Part shown: positions 1-12,100 of the stretch, piece after piece
Layout of the letters: each line of letters starts with the position of its first letter
Position numbering within the stretch: the stretch's first letter is position 1
Assembly: GCA_009792885.1 (NCBI GenBank)
Contig: WMCF01000056.1
Location: 1,886,085-1,950,084, forward strand
DNA length: 64,000 nucleotides
Source: Eremophila alpestris peregrina
Lineage: Eukaryota > Chordata > Aves > Passeriformes > Alaudidae
Reading direction: 5' to 3'
Translations under genes and position numbers: made by a program
The notes under the pieces: model-generated
The model's database searches: none
Seen by the model: only the letters and a program-made list of their open reading frames with translations
Told to the model about the DNA's origin: nothing

Positions 1-108
1 CAAGTCCTGGCAGAGCTGCATGACGGAATTCTTGTCACTGTGGCAGAGAAGAGGAACACGGCTGTGTTCACCGTGCTCTGAGGCTGCACTCAGTAAATAA
101 TCACAGGG

Positions 109-114
109 TTTATT
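109..114 (-). promoter_or_regulatory. Candidate distal poly(A) signal (AATAAA)
   Basis: Minus-strand AATAAA followed within about 20-40 bases by a stretch with several TGTG and TGAGTG-like words. It would give a 3' UTR of roughly 2.8 kb. A site further on, outside the window, is equally possible. Confidence 0.3.
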
Positions 115-2542
115 TCTGCAAACGAAGTGAGGAACACCTGCAAAAGTCTCTATTTTACTCCTAATAAACGTGTCAGCAAAGACAACAGAAAGGGGAAAAT
201 CAGTACTGAAAACAACCCCTTCTCCTCAAGGTGCTACACTGAAATACTTAAACCTTCCTTCTCGTTTCATTTCATGTGTGCCTAACTGGGAGTATTCTAG
301 AAAAATCTATCTTACCCTAAATAGCAACCAATCAAGCAGAAAGAGGCATTCAAAGATCATATTGACCAGATGGGTGATGACTCCTGGGGAAAGCAAGGCA
401 CAACTCAGCACTGGGTACTTCCAGTGAAAACCTGGGCTATTCTTATCCACAGCAGGGACACATCACAGATCTTTTAATTGACCTTGATTGGGCAGCAACA
501 CGAGGCAGAGTGGCTGTTCCTGACCCTGCCACTGGTGAGTCCCGTGTGGGGACACACAGCAGGGAGGGTCCTGTCACTCTGACACTCCAGGATCAGTGTC
601 CCTCTCTTACATCTCTGCCAGACAGATATTCAAATCTGTCCTGTTCAGGTAGGCTAATGATTTTCACAAATTATTTGTCCCCAAACCTACTTAATACCAT
701 GATCAATGTATTGGAAATCAATCAATTAAACATGAGTAAAGGTAAGACTTCTGTGGTCTAATAATCTGTGTCCAGATTCCAAAATGTGAACAGAAACAGT
801 CACATGTGAGCACCAGGACACTGAATAGAGCTGAGCAAATTCGTCTTGGACAAATTAAAAATCCATTGAAACAGACTTTCAGGTGGAGCAGACCTGAACT
901 CTGTCTGTATGGGCCAGAGTCAGGCAATGAGAAAACAACCAACCAATGTTTAATGTTTTTAAAAGGTTTCCCTTTGCTGCCAATGATCCAATCCTGATAC
1001 TAAATCAATAACAACAATACAAGGATTACACATGATCCTATGATTCCATAATGTGCATCCTTGTTAAGCCAAAATCGTAAACCAATGTAGGAAAGTTTTG
1101 TTTTCAATATTACAGCAGCTTCTTTTTAAACACAACAGCATCACCCACCAGGTCACCAACGACTGGGAATTACCATCTCTGGGAAGAAAAGCAAAGCTAA
1201 GCATGGACAGGGCATGGGAGAATGCAGGAAGTCAGACCACAGCAAACCTACAGAGAGCTCCTGGACTTTGCTGGCTGCAGGATTTTCACTATCAGACAAA
1301 TGAACAGTTGTTTCAGTGCAGGTTGGCAGTGGAATTACTTCTGCTCCCAAAACTTCCCCCTCAATACCACACATTCCACAGAAGTTGCGCTGCAGCTGCA
1401 GCCAGCGAGGAGCTCAGTGCAATTTGGGCACCCCCAAACTGAGTGTTCAATATTCAGTGACAGCTCAGCTCTGGATGAGTCTCCTTTTTTCTCAATCCAT
1501 GAACTGTCAGTGGTGGCACAAAGTATCACCCACTGGGATCATGATTCAGGTAGGAGCTGTCATTCCTTGGGAATTGAACAGTGGCTCATTGATGTCACCA
1601 AGGAACTGCAGCAGCCACCGAACAGCAGCTCGTGTGCAAGAGAGCAAAGTGCCCCAAAGCAGGGGCAGCAGGGAAAGGTCTCACCCAGCTCATGCTTTGA
1701 AAAGGAAGGAAGGAAGAGACCACTCCTGCAATTTATTTTTCTCCTTCTTCCACCACCTACACTTCCCTCTGAGAAACTTCCTTGTCTACAATGGAATTCC
1801 TGAGATTGAAGAGTGATTTCACACACAGAGCAGGAAGAGCACTTCTGGTTCCTCAACATCACCCACGATTTGTTTGCTTTTTGAAGTGACTGATCTTGTC
1901 CCCCTTCCCCAAACGAGGCAGTGCCAGGACCCAGCTCTCTGTCAGATTGTTCTGTTTAGCAAAGATGCGAGGCAGGAAAGAAAAAGGAGTCTCTGTTTTC
2001 TTCCCTCTACATTCAAGGTCTCCCAGCCTGACTACCACTATTCTTCCAGCAAGGAAAAGACAGAACTCACAGCTTTTGTTTCTCAACTGGCACAATTCAG
2101 CTGCTTTTTTCAATGTCACAGAACACCACTGATGAACACCAACACTCTGAGCTCACAAAAGGGCAGGGGAGAGCTAATAAAATACATTATCTACAAGAAA
2201 TAGGTGGTTCCTTTTACAAATTCTGTGCAAGGTAGAAATAGTTCAATGGCCTCAAAGTCAGTATAATTAATTACAGCTGGGGCTTTGATACAGTGATATT
2301 TTAGGTTTGAAAAGGTTTGTGTTTTGTGTTTTAGGCCCCAAATCCTGAGTCATATTAAGCAAAGTGTGGATCTGTTGGTGTTCGAGTACAATGAGTTACT
2401 GGTCAAAGGTTATGAACACACAGAAGCCTGAGAGTGGGAAACGTTTTAAAATTGGTTATAAAAGAAAAAAATGGGAGGTTATTTTTTTCTGTTAACCCTG
2501 CATTCTAGTTGGCATTAATTTGCCTCAGAAGTCCTTGGCAGA

Positions 2543-2548
2543 TTTATT
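2543..2548 (-). promoter_or_regulatory. Candidate proximal poly(A) signal (AATAAA)
   Basis: AATAAA on the minus strand about 315 bases after the relict stop codon, in an AT-rich context. It would give a short 3' UTR for both isoforms. Use of this site is not demonstrated. Confidence 0.3.
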
Positions 2549-2862
2549 TAATACCTACTCCTAATTATAAATGCTGTGACCTAGATGAGGGTTTGCAGGC
2601 AGAATACTGCTACAGAAAGATTGGGTTTCGTTTATAGCATCCCCTCAGACTGTTCCATTGATGTCAGTAAGATGCACCATATGGCTTGAAACACTACTTT
2701 AGGAATATATAAACTACTTTCTCTTGCATGCACTTTTCAGAGAGTTTTAAGTATCAAGTCTGAGGAAAGGAGTCATCTTTCCACACCGGAAAGATTTTTG
2801 AAACAAACAAAAAAAAAAACCAACCACCAAACCACCACGACCTTTGTAGCAATTGAGTTATG

Positions 2863-2910
2863 TCACTCTTGCTGTGGCAGACATGGCTTATCAGGAGGAA
2901 ACATGCAGGG
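2863..2910 (-). pseudogene. PITPNC1: Relict C-terminal codons of the PITPNC1 long isoform beyond a derived stop
   Basis: After TAA the same frame reads PCMFPPDKPCLPQQE and then TGA. Position by position this aligns without gaps to the mammalian C-terminus after the Leu in its Asn-Leu-Pro-Gly-Met context: Pro, Met, Asp-Lys-Pro-Cys, Pro and the final Glu all coincide, and both end in a stop at the same place. The simplest reading is a Leu codon (TTA or TTG) that became a stop, leaving these codons untranslated. A sequencing error is unlikely to explain it, because no frameshift is needed on either side of the A run just upstream. The comparison uses the mammalian sequence from memory. Confidence 0.75.
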
Positions 2911-3176
2911 TTAATTTAAAAGGTTTTTTTTCGATGGATCTGGAAGAGTGAGAGTTTCTGGAGCAGACTTTTTCCGAGGCCGATCTTTGGGAACTGTGAG
3001 GAAATCGGGAGCATCTGTGGAGAGAGGAGTTGACGGAGCACTAGATGGAGCACTGCGGGTTGAGGAAGGCATGGAAATGTTAGAGATAGATATTGCCGGT
3101 GGGAAAATCCCAATCTTCTTGTTGGTAGCTTCCTGAGTGGCTCGTTCAAACTCTCGGACTTCATCCATTGTCATGT
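2911..3176 (-). CDS. PITPNC1: PITPNC1 last coding exon (long-isoform Ser/Pro-rich tail)
   Basis: The exon starts after a weak acceptor, CGTTGAAG|AC. In the long isoform it gives Asp228 with the preceding G, then MTMDEVREFERATQEATNKK, a Ser/Pro/Thr-rich stretch and the basic RPRKKSAPE segment, ending LPDPSKKNLLN at TAA (2911-2913). The disordered tail of the mammalian protein is reported to carry phosphoserines that bind 14-3-3; the RSAPSSAP and RKKSAPE contexts are kept here. The TAA falls where mammals have Leu, and the next 15 codons still resemble the mammalian end (DKPC is recognisable) up to TGA at 2863-2865. In the cassette-included transcript the same exon stops at 3171-3173. The acceptor is not preceded by the usual C or T, which may favour regulated use. 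Confidence 0.93.
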
Positions 3177-6100
3177 CTTCAACGAGAAGGAATGAAAGAC
3201 AAAGGCATGTTAGAATAATTTCAAAGAATAATTTCATTAACTCAGTTAAACTACTTCCATCCAAATCCTAAATCAGGGAATGATTGCTTATCATGCATCT
3301 CATTAAGTGATTCTCCACATGAATGCCTTCCCATTGTAAGGCGCTGACTGGAGCACAATGAGCACAATGTAAAGGAAACAAAGTTTTAAGTACATTAATC
3401 ACGTACTAATGGTTCCTCTGCCTGGGTCTGAGCTGAGTAAAGATTGCTGCTCTGTAATGGCTGGGGAAATCCAGCAATTCCACAGGCAACTCAAGAGTGC
3501 ATTTGGATACAGTCAGCAGGTAGCATTTTTCAGAACTTCAAACAAAATACAACTGAAAGGGGTTTCCAATTTTTCATTTAGATTATGACCCAAGTGGGCA
3601 AAGGGTTGTCATGGTTTGTTCATCTGCTGTAATTACCAAGGGATGAAAAATTCTCCCTCCTTCCCTTGACTTGTAGCTGCAGCTTTCATGCACAGGACCG
3701 AGCCTGTTTTGCTTTGCCACTAATAAAGCCTAAAGAATTCCCTCTCGCTTGACAAAGCCAAACATTCAAAGCCGTGCTTCCCAACTTTGCATCCGGAAAC
3801 TGCACTTAAACCGCGCCGGGCAAGTGCCAAATCCACTGCTCAGTTCCCTGCAGAACGCAGGCAGATGAGGTGGGAGATGAAAGCCGAATAAAGGCGCTTG
3901 GGAGAGGGAAGCCGGTGCCCAGGATGTCCCGAGGTGCCGGAGGTGTCCCGGTGCTGCCGAGCCCCACAAGAGGGCAGCGCCATCCCGGCGTGCTCGGAGC
4001 CGAGCCCTGCAAACCCTCCCCTAAAATCCCCGGGGAGTGACATCTGCTCCAAACAGGGAATTGGGCAGAAAATCAGCCAGGCTCTTGTGGAACCTGCTGC
4101 TCCATGTCTGCAGCGCCTGCGAGACGCCCACCGAGCCAACTGAAGGCAATGTTAAGATTTTTGCTGAATGTCAAGTTAAATTCATAAATTTGAAGTATTT
4201 CATTAGATCATTTATAGGTTCTTTGAGCTACGAAAGCTCAAAATCCTAGAAATAAAACCAGTAGTATTTTAATCAGTGGAGAAGTCTCACATATTCGAGA
4301 GTGTGAAGCACAGCACTGGCAGCGGGGAGTACCAAATATGTGACAAAATCCTGTCCTTCCAGGGCACTGATGCTTTTTACCCCTACCAGCTGCAGACATG
4401 TGCAACCTTGGCTGTGGAAGCAGCTTCCTGCTGTGTTCCAACATCACAGAAAATAAACAGAAGCGTGCATGGAGCCCTCGCTCCCCCTGCAGCACATTCC
4501 AGGGACCTTTCCAGCCCACACTGGCACTTCCTAGGAGTGAGAACGACGCCTGTTTCAGAGCTGACAGAAGTGCTGGCAATAAACAGATGGTCCCAGGGGA
4601 ACTGTACCTACTCGTGTTGCAGGGAGGTTTGAACCTGTTTTGCTGGTTTACATTTCGTTTCACACCCTGTAACAGTGGGTGGGCATTTCTGCACTCAAAG
4701 AGTCCCAAATCCCCCTGAAATCACAGGGATTTTGATGGAGGAATTCTGTTTTGATTGAGGAATCATGTCGAATCAAAAGCTGTCTTGGACAAATGAAGGG
4801 GACAGGAAGGTTTCTCAGTGCACTGTGCTTTGAAGTGAAGTCTTGCTGAGTGGAGCCTCCAAGACTCTTCATTTTCAATTCAGACATGAAACATTTCAAT
4901 TGACTTTTACTTTTTAGCTTATATTTGCTTTAATTTCCTTCTGCTGTGATACACACTCAAGTAAAACAGTCCTTACACTGAGCTAGGAAGACTCAGATTC
5001 ACTTTTTTTTTTTCATTAATAACTTCTGTTCTGACCTCAATGGCAATTGTTCCACATGGAAACTACAGGTGGCAGACTTCATTCAGAACCAAATCCTCGA
5101 GTGTGGAGCCAAAATCTGAACGAATTCTCTACTCAGGAGTAACCTTGATGTCAGTGAAGCTGCTGTGTCATGAACACAAGAATTGCCTTCCTGGGGACTA
5201 CACAGACAACATCTCCTCAGGCTGGGGGCAGCTGGCACTGAGCAGAAGCCAAGGAAAGACTTGGAGCCCTTCAAGCCTTGCCCCACACTGATTCCATGAC
5301 TAAACCCAGCACTGAGTCCCACAGCACCATTAGCAGAAATAAAGGAATAATGACCTTTTTCAGGAGCAAAGGCCACTACAACTTCTCTGTTTGCAGAGAG
5401 TATCAATCTCTCATTTTAGACCTCTGCTTGTGGGGTCCAAATTAGATAATTAAGTTCTTTATGAAATCTCCAGGCTTTGAACCAGAGAACCTACCCAGAA
5501 ACCTGTCCTTTTCCACAAACCATTGTTACATACTTTTGAAAATACTGCCCACCTTGTTGGCAGCTGATCAATGATGGTGACATTAAAGTTACCTTGAAAA
5601 GACTGAATAACTCATTAGATTTTTTTCCTGGTGAAACAAAGAATTTTGTGAGTCCCATAGAAGTTTTTCACTCCCCATGTTCTTGGCTTTTTGACTGGAC
5701 CACTGTGAACTCCTGCATTTTTTTAACTATTCAAAGAATAGAAAGTAAAAAAATCCTCTTTCATTTCCTCTTTATGCATCCAACTGAAATTTGAGCATTG
5801 TGTTTTCCTGGAAGCCAGGGAGTTTTATATGAGCCCAACCCCACCCTCCCTTACATAACTGGCAGGGTTACAGTGCAAACCAAAGGCAGGATTGCACTTC
5901 ATGGAGAAAGATTCTGTTCTTATTGAAACAAAACCTCCCCAAAATTCCACTGACTGATCAGCAATTGATTTCTCTTCTCAGGTCTGTGCAGGTGAATTGG
6001 CTGAGGATGGGCAATATGTTTTAAAAATGGACATACTCTTGCTTTGGCATGGCTCTCTATTTCATCCACAGTAGATGAATGTTGGTTGCAAACTTTAATG

Positions 6101-9100
6101 TTGGTTTTTTCATGCATATTTTTCTCGTATTCTCGAACATCATCCATAGTCATATCTGTAAAAAGTTCAAAATTGTTGGCATTTTCCATTGATTCAGTGC
6201 AAACTTCATTTTTTTTCCTAAGGAGAAGGTTCTAGGAACACAAAGTCTTTCAGCAGAAGCCAACAAAGGATTTTTTAAAAAGCAAGGAGCAACTAGCTTT
6301 ATGAAAATTGCCTCATAAAGGTAGTTGTGTCAGCCAAGGAAGGTGCAAGGTTAAGTCAAAGGGAGTCAGAGAACAGGAAGGAGTGGAAATTGTTTAGGAG
6401 TATCTGTGTGATGTAAGGTAGGCAGGAAATACTGAAGTGCAGCCCTTGGCAAAGGCCAAGATCTTCTAAAGAGATTTTAGAAGATCCTTTGGAATAAAGG
6501 ACAGATACAGAAATATTATAAATATTTACTTACCCTTCCAGCACTTGCAAAAACAATTTTTGTTAACTTTGCATTGTACATCTCATAACCAGCAAAACTC
6601 TTAGTGTTAGAGCCCACACCAGTTTAGATTCCAGAAACTAACACTTAAAATGTTAAGTGAATTATTAGTGACTATGTTAGTGTAGCCTCAAGCCATTGAA
6701 TGAATGATGAAAATTAGAAATATGCCACAAAGGAGGCTGATGTCACCAGCAGGATCACTGAGCACTGAGCCTGGCTGGGGCTGTCACCCAGCACTGCCAG
6801 GTGCTGTGGAACACCAGGCAATGCTTCACACCTTTAACAGGATTTGTCATCAACCACAGCTCCAGCAAAAACATAAATCCAATAATTGTCCTGTGACTCT
6901 TCTGAGTATTCCCAAGCTTTCCATAAATCCCCTGGGGAGTGAGGAGTCAGAACAGGAGCAGTGGCAGAGTTTGGTCTGTTCTTTACCCTGCTTTGGAGCC
7001 TCATAAAAGCAGCCATCAACTTTTTACTCAGAACACTTAAAGAGCATTTTATTAGCACAGTCTGCTTGCAAATAGGTGCCCCTTTGGTCAGGCACTGTGA
7101 CCTGCTCTTGAGGCTCCCATTTTCCTCAAGTTTATGATGTGCCACTGGGATTTGGGAATTCTTGTATCACACCACTCCTTGTTCTGTGCTGCATTTTATG
7201 AGGCAGCTTTTAAGGCAAGATACAACTTCAGCTGTTGTAGTAGCAGCACAATGTCATAATTCATCAGTAAAAAGAAATGCAGTCTAAAATTTTGATCAAA
7301 AGGAAACATGGACTATCCCTAACTCACACTCTTTCAGTCTTTTCCTGTTATCTGGAATGAGGAAGAAGCTCAGAAGCTGTGTCAGGAACATGCTGGGATG
7401 CACTTTGCCAAGCACAGAACATGCTCTGTATTAGTAAGTAAACTGAGAAAATAGAATGTCTTAATAATAAAACTAAATACAGTTTAGTAAATTAAATGAC
7501 AAAACACATTCATACCTACAGGGTCAGTAACAGCAACCAGTCATTAACTTAACACATTGTTTATATTATACTGATTATTTGATTCAGTTTAGCTGAGCAC
7601 CATCATCTCCAGGTCTTTCTCAAACTTTCATTTTAAAAGGTGTTACTAGACATTTAAAAATTATATTTTTGATGCTAGATTATTATACCTATTTTATTAA
7701 GCCCATATTTTTTAGTTTTTGTACTTAGGCTGAAAATTAAGCTCTAAAAATACACTATATTAGTAAAAAGGTTCACTCTGACAGGAAAAATTCACAAGAT
7801 AATTGTGTATCACAATATTTCATTTGGGGCAAGAGTATTTTTGGCAGGGAGATTTCAGACTTAGGAGGGGAAAATCTACAGTGAAATGTTTTTGAGCTAA
7901 ACCTGTTTGGTATGTTTAACTTCATGGCTATTCATTTGTCATCATTATCAGTAACTCTGCTAAAGTGCAGCTGACACTTGGCTCCTCAATAACATTCTCC
8001 ATCTCTCACTGTACAGATATTTTGGGTAGACTGGGAGCAAATTTATGGGCTCAATTTTTACATGAAGTCAGGCTGTTTTATTTAAAGTTACCAGTTTCCC
8101 TGACTTGGTACAGGAAAAATAATGGATTACTCTATTTCAGGTAAAAAAAGAAACAAACATAAAATTAAAAAAATTAGCTCAGAAGAACTCTTCCACTGGA
8201 TATAAAATTCTCTTACTAGTTTACAGCTATCCCAATAGAAAAAGATATTTTTAGCAGTTTTAGTGTTTTATGACCATTACAGCACAAGATTTTCATGCAG
8301 TGTTAAATTTATAAGAACACTGTGATTTCAAAAGCAATTTTTTATTTATTTCCAAACAATGAGCCCACTGAGTTTGTGGTTAAATTCCAGTGCAGGGCTG
8401 TGACACCTCTGAGATGTGTTTGCAGCAGTGGCTGCTCCTGAGCAATGCCCAATGGTTCTGAGCTCTCTGAGAGAAGTGTCCCTCACCCATGGAATGCCCA
8501 AATTGGTGTTTCCTGAAGCTTGAGGAGGGCCTAAATAAGCATTCTAAATATATTGCCAAATTCCCATGATATGTCACAGGCCTGTCTCAGAACCTGTTTA
8601 AACAGCTGTGATTATGGAAATGTCTTACAGAAAATGCATGTAGAAGGTACAAACCCAGGGAGCTTGTTTTAGACAATGTGATTGCCTGGTTTGACATTCA
8701 GATTGCTTTGTCCTATAATATATATATATATGTATGTGTGTGTGTGTGTCCATGTTCCCACAGCTGGCTCATGGATTCCCAACACTTTTTGCAAGCAGCT
8801 GCTGCTGAATCAGACCCCATAGGATTTATGCTTTTTTCAGAAAAGCTCCATCTTTTCTTTGTTGCAATCCATATCAATAGTTTAAAAGTTTCCTAAAAAA
8901 GCTGTAAATGTGTTGATCAGAAGCCTTAGGAGCCTGCAGGATGGAAATGGCTGCAAGTTAAGGCAGCTTAAGAAGAAGCTTTATCCAAACCTGCACGAGG
9001 TTCTCCATACAGGTGACTCCTGCCTGCAGCTCCACTGACATGCTGGGATGGAAAGGCAGCCCTGGATGCTGCCTGCTGCCTAAATCCAGCATCCCTGGCA

Positions 9101-12100
9101 GTGTCCAAGGCCAGGCTGGATGGGACTTGGGCAACCTGGTCTAGTGGAAGCTGTCCCTGTGCATGGAAGGGGGTGGGAGGAGATGATCTTTGACATGGTT
9201 CCATCTCCTCCATGAACAACTCGCACTGGGACCTGATGATCCATGAAATCAAATGGAAACCTGCTGTTAATTGTGTCAGGTTTTGCAGCAGCCCTTTGAA
9301 AGGGGCTGGCTCTGGAGGACACTCACCATACCACTCATCCACCCAGGCAAAGGCCTGCCGGTGACCGATCAGGAGGATGTCTCTGACCACCTGCAAGCAA
9401 GGAAAGGGTTAAAGGCCTCAGAGCAACAAAACATCTCATCTGTGTCTTTCAGCAGGACTGAAAGTGATAAACTCTCTGACAGTTTTGTGTCTAAAAAGTC
9501 ATGCTGGCTCTGAAGGGCTCCTAGTCCAGCTTCCCACTGGAAGCAGAGCTGTTGCCAACACTGAATCATGGCTTTGGCTAGCATGGGAATCCATTTGGGA
9601 ATGTGTACAGACACCAGGAATCTTTGGCCAATTAGACATTCTGGATCTCTCCTTTTCCCTTCTCAGGTTTTCAAACATGTAGAAGGTCAATACTACGAAA
9701 AATTTTATCACCTCATAGTTATACTGTTCATTAATTGATTTCTTAGTAGACTGATTGGAAAACTTCCCCACTATCTGTTCCTAAGGAATTCTTCACCTCA
9801 CTGCTGTGTGTATGGGACCCCTGTGTACTCAGAAATACTTCAGCTCAGAAATTGGTCACAGCACTGAAAATGTTATTGATAGTTTTTCTCAACCTTGGGC
9901 CTGAGCAGCTCCAGGCTTTGTCTCATTTGTATCCAGAGCAAAGTCCTGGGCTCTGCTCCAGCTCTTTCAGACCTTGTGAGAGGTCTGAGCACACTGGGCC
10001 AAGCTCCCAGGCTTCTCCACAGCCATAGCCACATTCCTGGGAGTGCTCAAGTTCTGCTTATATGAGGGGTAAGAAACAGCTCCTGTTTCACTGACCTTGT
10101 GTACAAATTGCTCCACTCTGGTTTGAAGTCCCCAGACTTCAAATTTCACAGTCACAAGTTTGTAGGAGCACATAATTGGCTGATGGGTCTCTCTCCAGCC
10201 TTCTTTCAATTGGCCTCTCCCAGTTTTCTGTGACTTGAAGTATTTGGGATCCTGCAAAACAAAGAAAACATACAGGGAAATGCAGGAGGGGAAGTGGTGG
10301 TTGTCAGTTTGCTAAAGTAAAAGTTTTGATAAGACACAAAACATGCTAATAAGCATTATGCAAAAGTAATGGGAAATTGACTTTTAAAATGTACTAGGAT
10401 ATCCTAAAATCCAAGCCTGGCAGTGAATCAATGACAGCATATTCTTGGAGATGCACTGACAATCACATCATCCAGGACGTTTTCTGCTATAAGAAAAGCT
10501 GTTATTGCAAGTCATTACAGTGCAGTGCACTCCAAGGGTTATTTTTGGTCTTTGGGGAAAAAAAAAGTGGCTTCTTCAGAGCCTGTCTCCCAAAATCATG
10601 TCCAGTTGGATCTTTGACACTTCAACACTGACCCTGACAATGCCATTTTCAGTTTGAAGTGAATTTATTAATCCTAAGATAAGCAGGAAAAGCCTGCAGT
10701 TTATCAATCTCTGGGTATAACTGAGCTAAGAGCAAACACTGAGTGATCCCAACCCTGTTTCTCTTTCAGGAACTGGGAAATCAAAGGAACTACAACATTG
10801 AAATTACAACATAATTTCATAAAACCATTAAAGGCATTAGTTAATATTTTAAAAGTTTACTTTCATCTGTACAAGATACAGTTTTATCTGTGAAAGTGTT
10901 ATTTTCCATATTGGTATAATTCTATTTCCCTTTATGTCCAATCCTGCTAATTATATCTTGTAAATAGAAATAATTTATGGTTCAGCATTGATTGTCAGAA
11001 CTTGAAAATTATGTCATTTCAGAAAATTCATAGTGGAGCTTCTAAAATCTGTCATGAAGAGTAACCAGCAGTGCTCAGCTGTGCTCTTTCCCCAGTGCTG
11101 AGGTCTGGGAAGATCCTTTGTTATAAAAGCAGTTAAACATCTACTTAAATAGTGCTTAAATTAGCCATTGAATGGATGACAATCAGGAGAAAAAACACAA
11201 ATAATTGATAACTACTCTGATGTTCATTTTGCTTCATTCAGTGTGAGCTTATGTATCACTTGGCATTCATGTTTCCTACTGTTTAGTTATCTCTTGACTT
11301 CTGGTTTTATCCTAAACTGAAGCTCTGCCATTAAAGCTTCCCTCCAAAGCTCTGATGAGGTGATAGTCTTTGCTCCCTGTGAAAGTCACTGCTTTTATTG
11401 CTGACACAGGCTTTGGAAAGGGGAGACTTGGAGCTCACAGTATAATAAGGTTTCAATGTTAAATCACCATAAAAACAGTTCAGCATCATCATTTATCAGA
11501 GCAACACCTCCATAATGCACAGCTCATGGTCACTGCCTGCTGCCAATCTTCTCACCCAGCAAAGCTCAGCCACAGATGGAACTAACACTTCCTGCTTGAA
11601 AGAGTTGTTTAATAATTGATCATTGCCTGAAGCAATCTATATAATAATAATACCAATAAAAAGAAAAAAGGGAGGAAGATATAATATTCAGCAAGATGTA
11701 AAATTCTAGTTGGAGGTTCCTTTAAAAAGAAATCATTACAGAAAATATGATTTCAAATATGCCTGCAAAATATTCCAGTGTGACATAAGAATCTCTAGAA
11801 AGGAAAATAGTTTTCTATAAGCCAGGGTCTGCTATTTCTTACACACACAGTGCTGGTGTGATGGAGCCAGTGCCTTGATTCAGCATTTCAGATGCACCCT
11901 TTAATAATTCTGAGTGTTGTACTTTACAATCCTTCAGAGATAACCAGATCTGTAATGGAATAACTTCAGTGCAGTCCAAAAGGATTTCATGTAATCAATT
12001 TGAGTCGCTATAAAATATCAAGAAATTCTAACTAAAAATGAAATAAGGAATAACTGCTCAGCCCCAGGTTTTATGGGTTGGGTCTGCTTTGGTTTGGTAA

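Larger units (their letters stand above)
1..2862 (-). other. PITPNC1: Probable PITPNC1 3' UTR and possibly downstream flank
   Basis: No further coding exon follows the last stop. The mammalian PITPNC1 mRNA has a 3' UTR of several kb, so most or all of this stretch is probably transcribed. Minus-strand AATAAA signals occur at 2543-2548, 1732-1737 and 109-114. Several open frames of 60-190 codons on both strands around 1100-2200 overlap each other, show no protein I recognise, and look like chance frames in a locally GC-richer stretch. The 3' end of the transcript cannot be fixed from sequence alone. Confidence 0.55.
6156..9326 (-). other. PITPNC1 intron between exon 8 and cassette exon
   Basis: This 3171-nt intron contains a CR1 3' fragment (about 9090-9205) and a TA/TG microsatellite (8715-8749). 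The remainder is AT-rich with no supported feature. Confidence 0.85.

Noticed and set aside
1098..1816. Overlapping plus-strand frames of 114-193 codons
   Set aside because: They overlap one another and minus-strand frames, have low-complexity composition and no recognisable domain. They lie in the probable 3' UTR of PITPNC1 and are antisense to it.
5920..6033. Extended short-isoform tail of 37 extra residues, as if the ancestral stop of the cassette exon had been lost
   Set aside because: A GTATGT donor at 6031-6036 ends the exon. Splicing to the last exon gives Thr-stop at the length expected for the known isoform, so the extra frame is intron.
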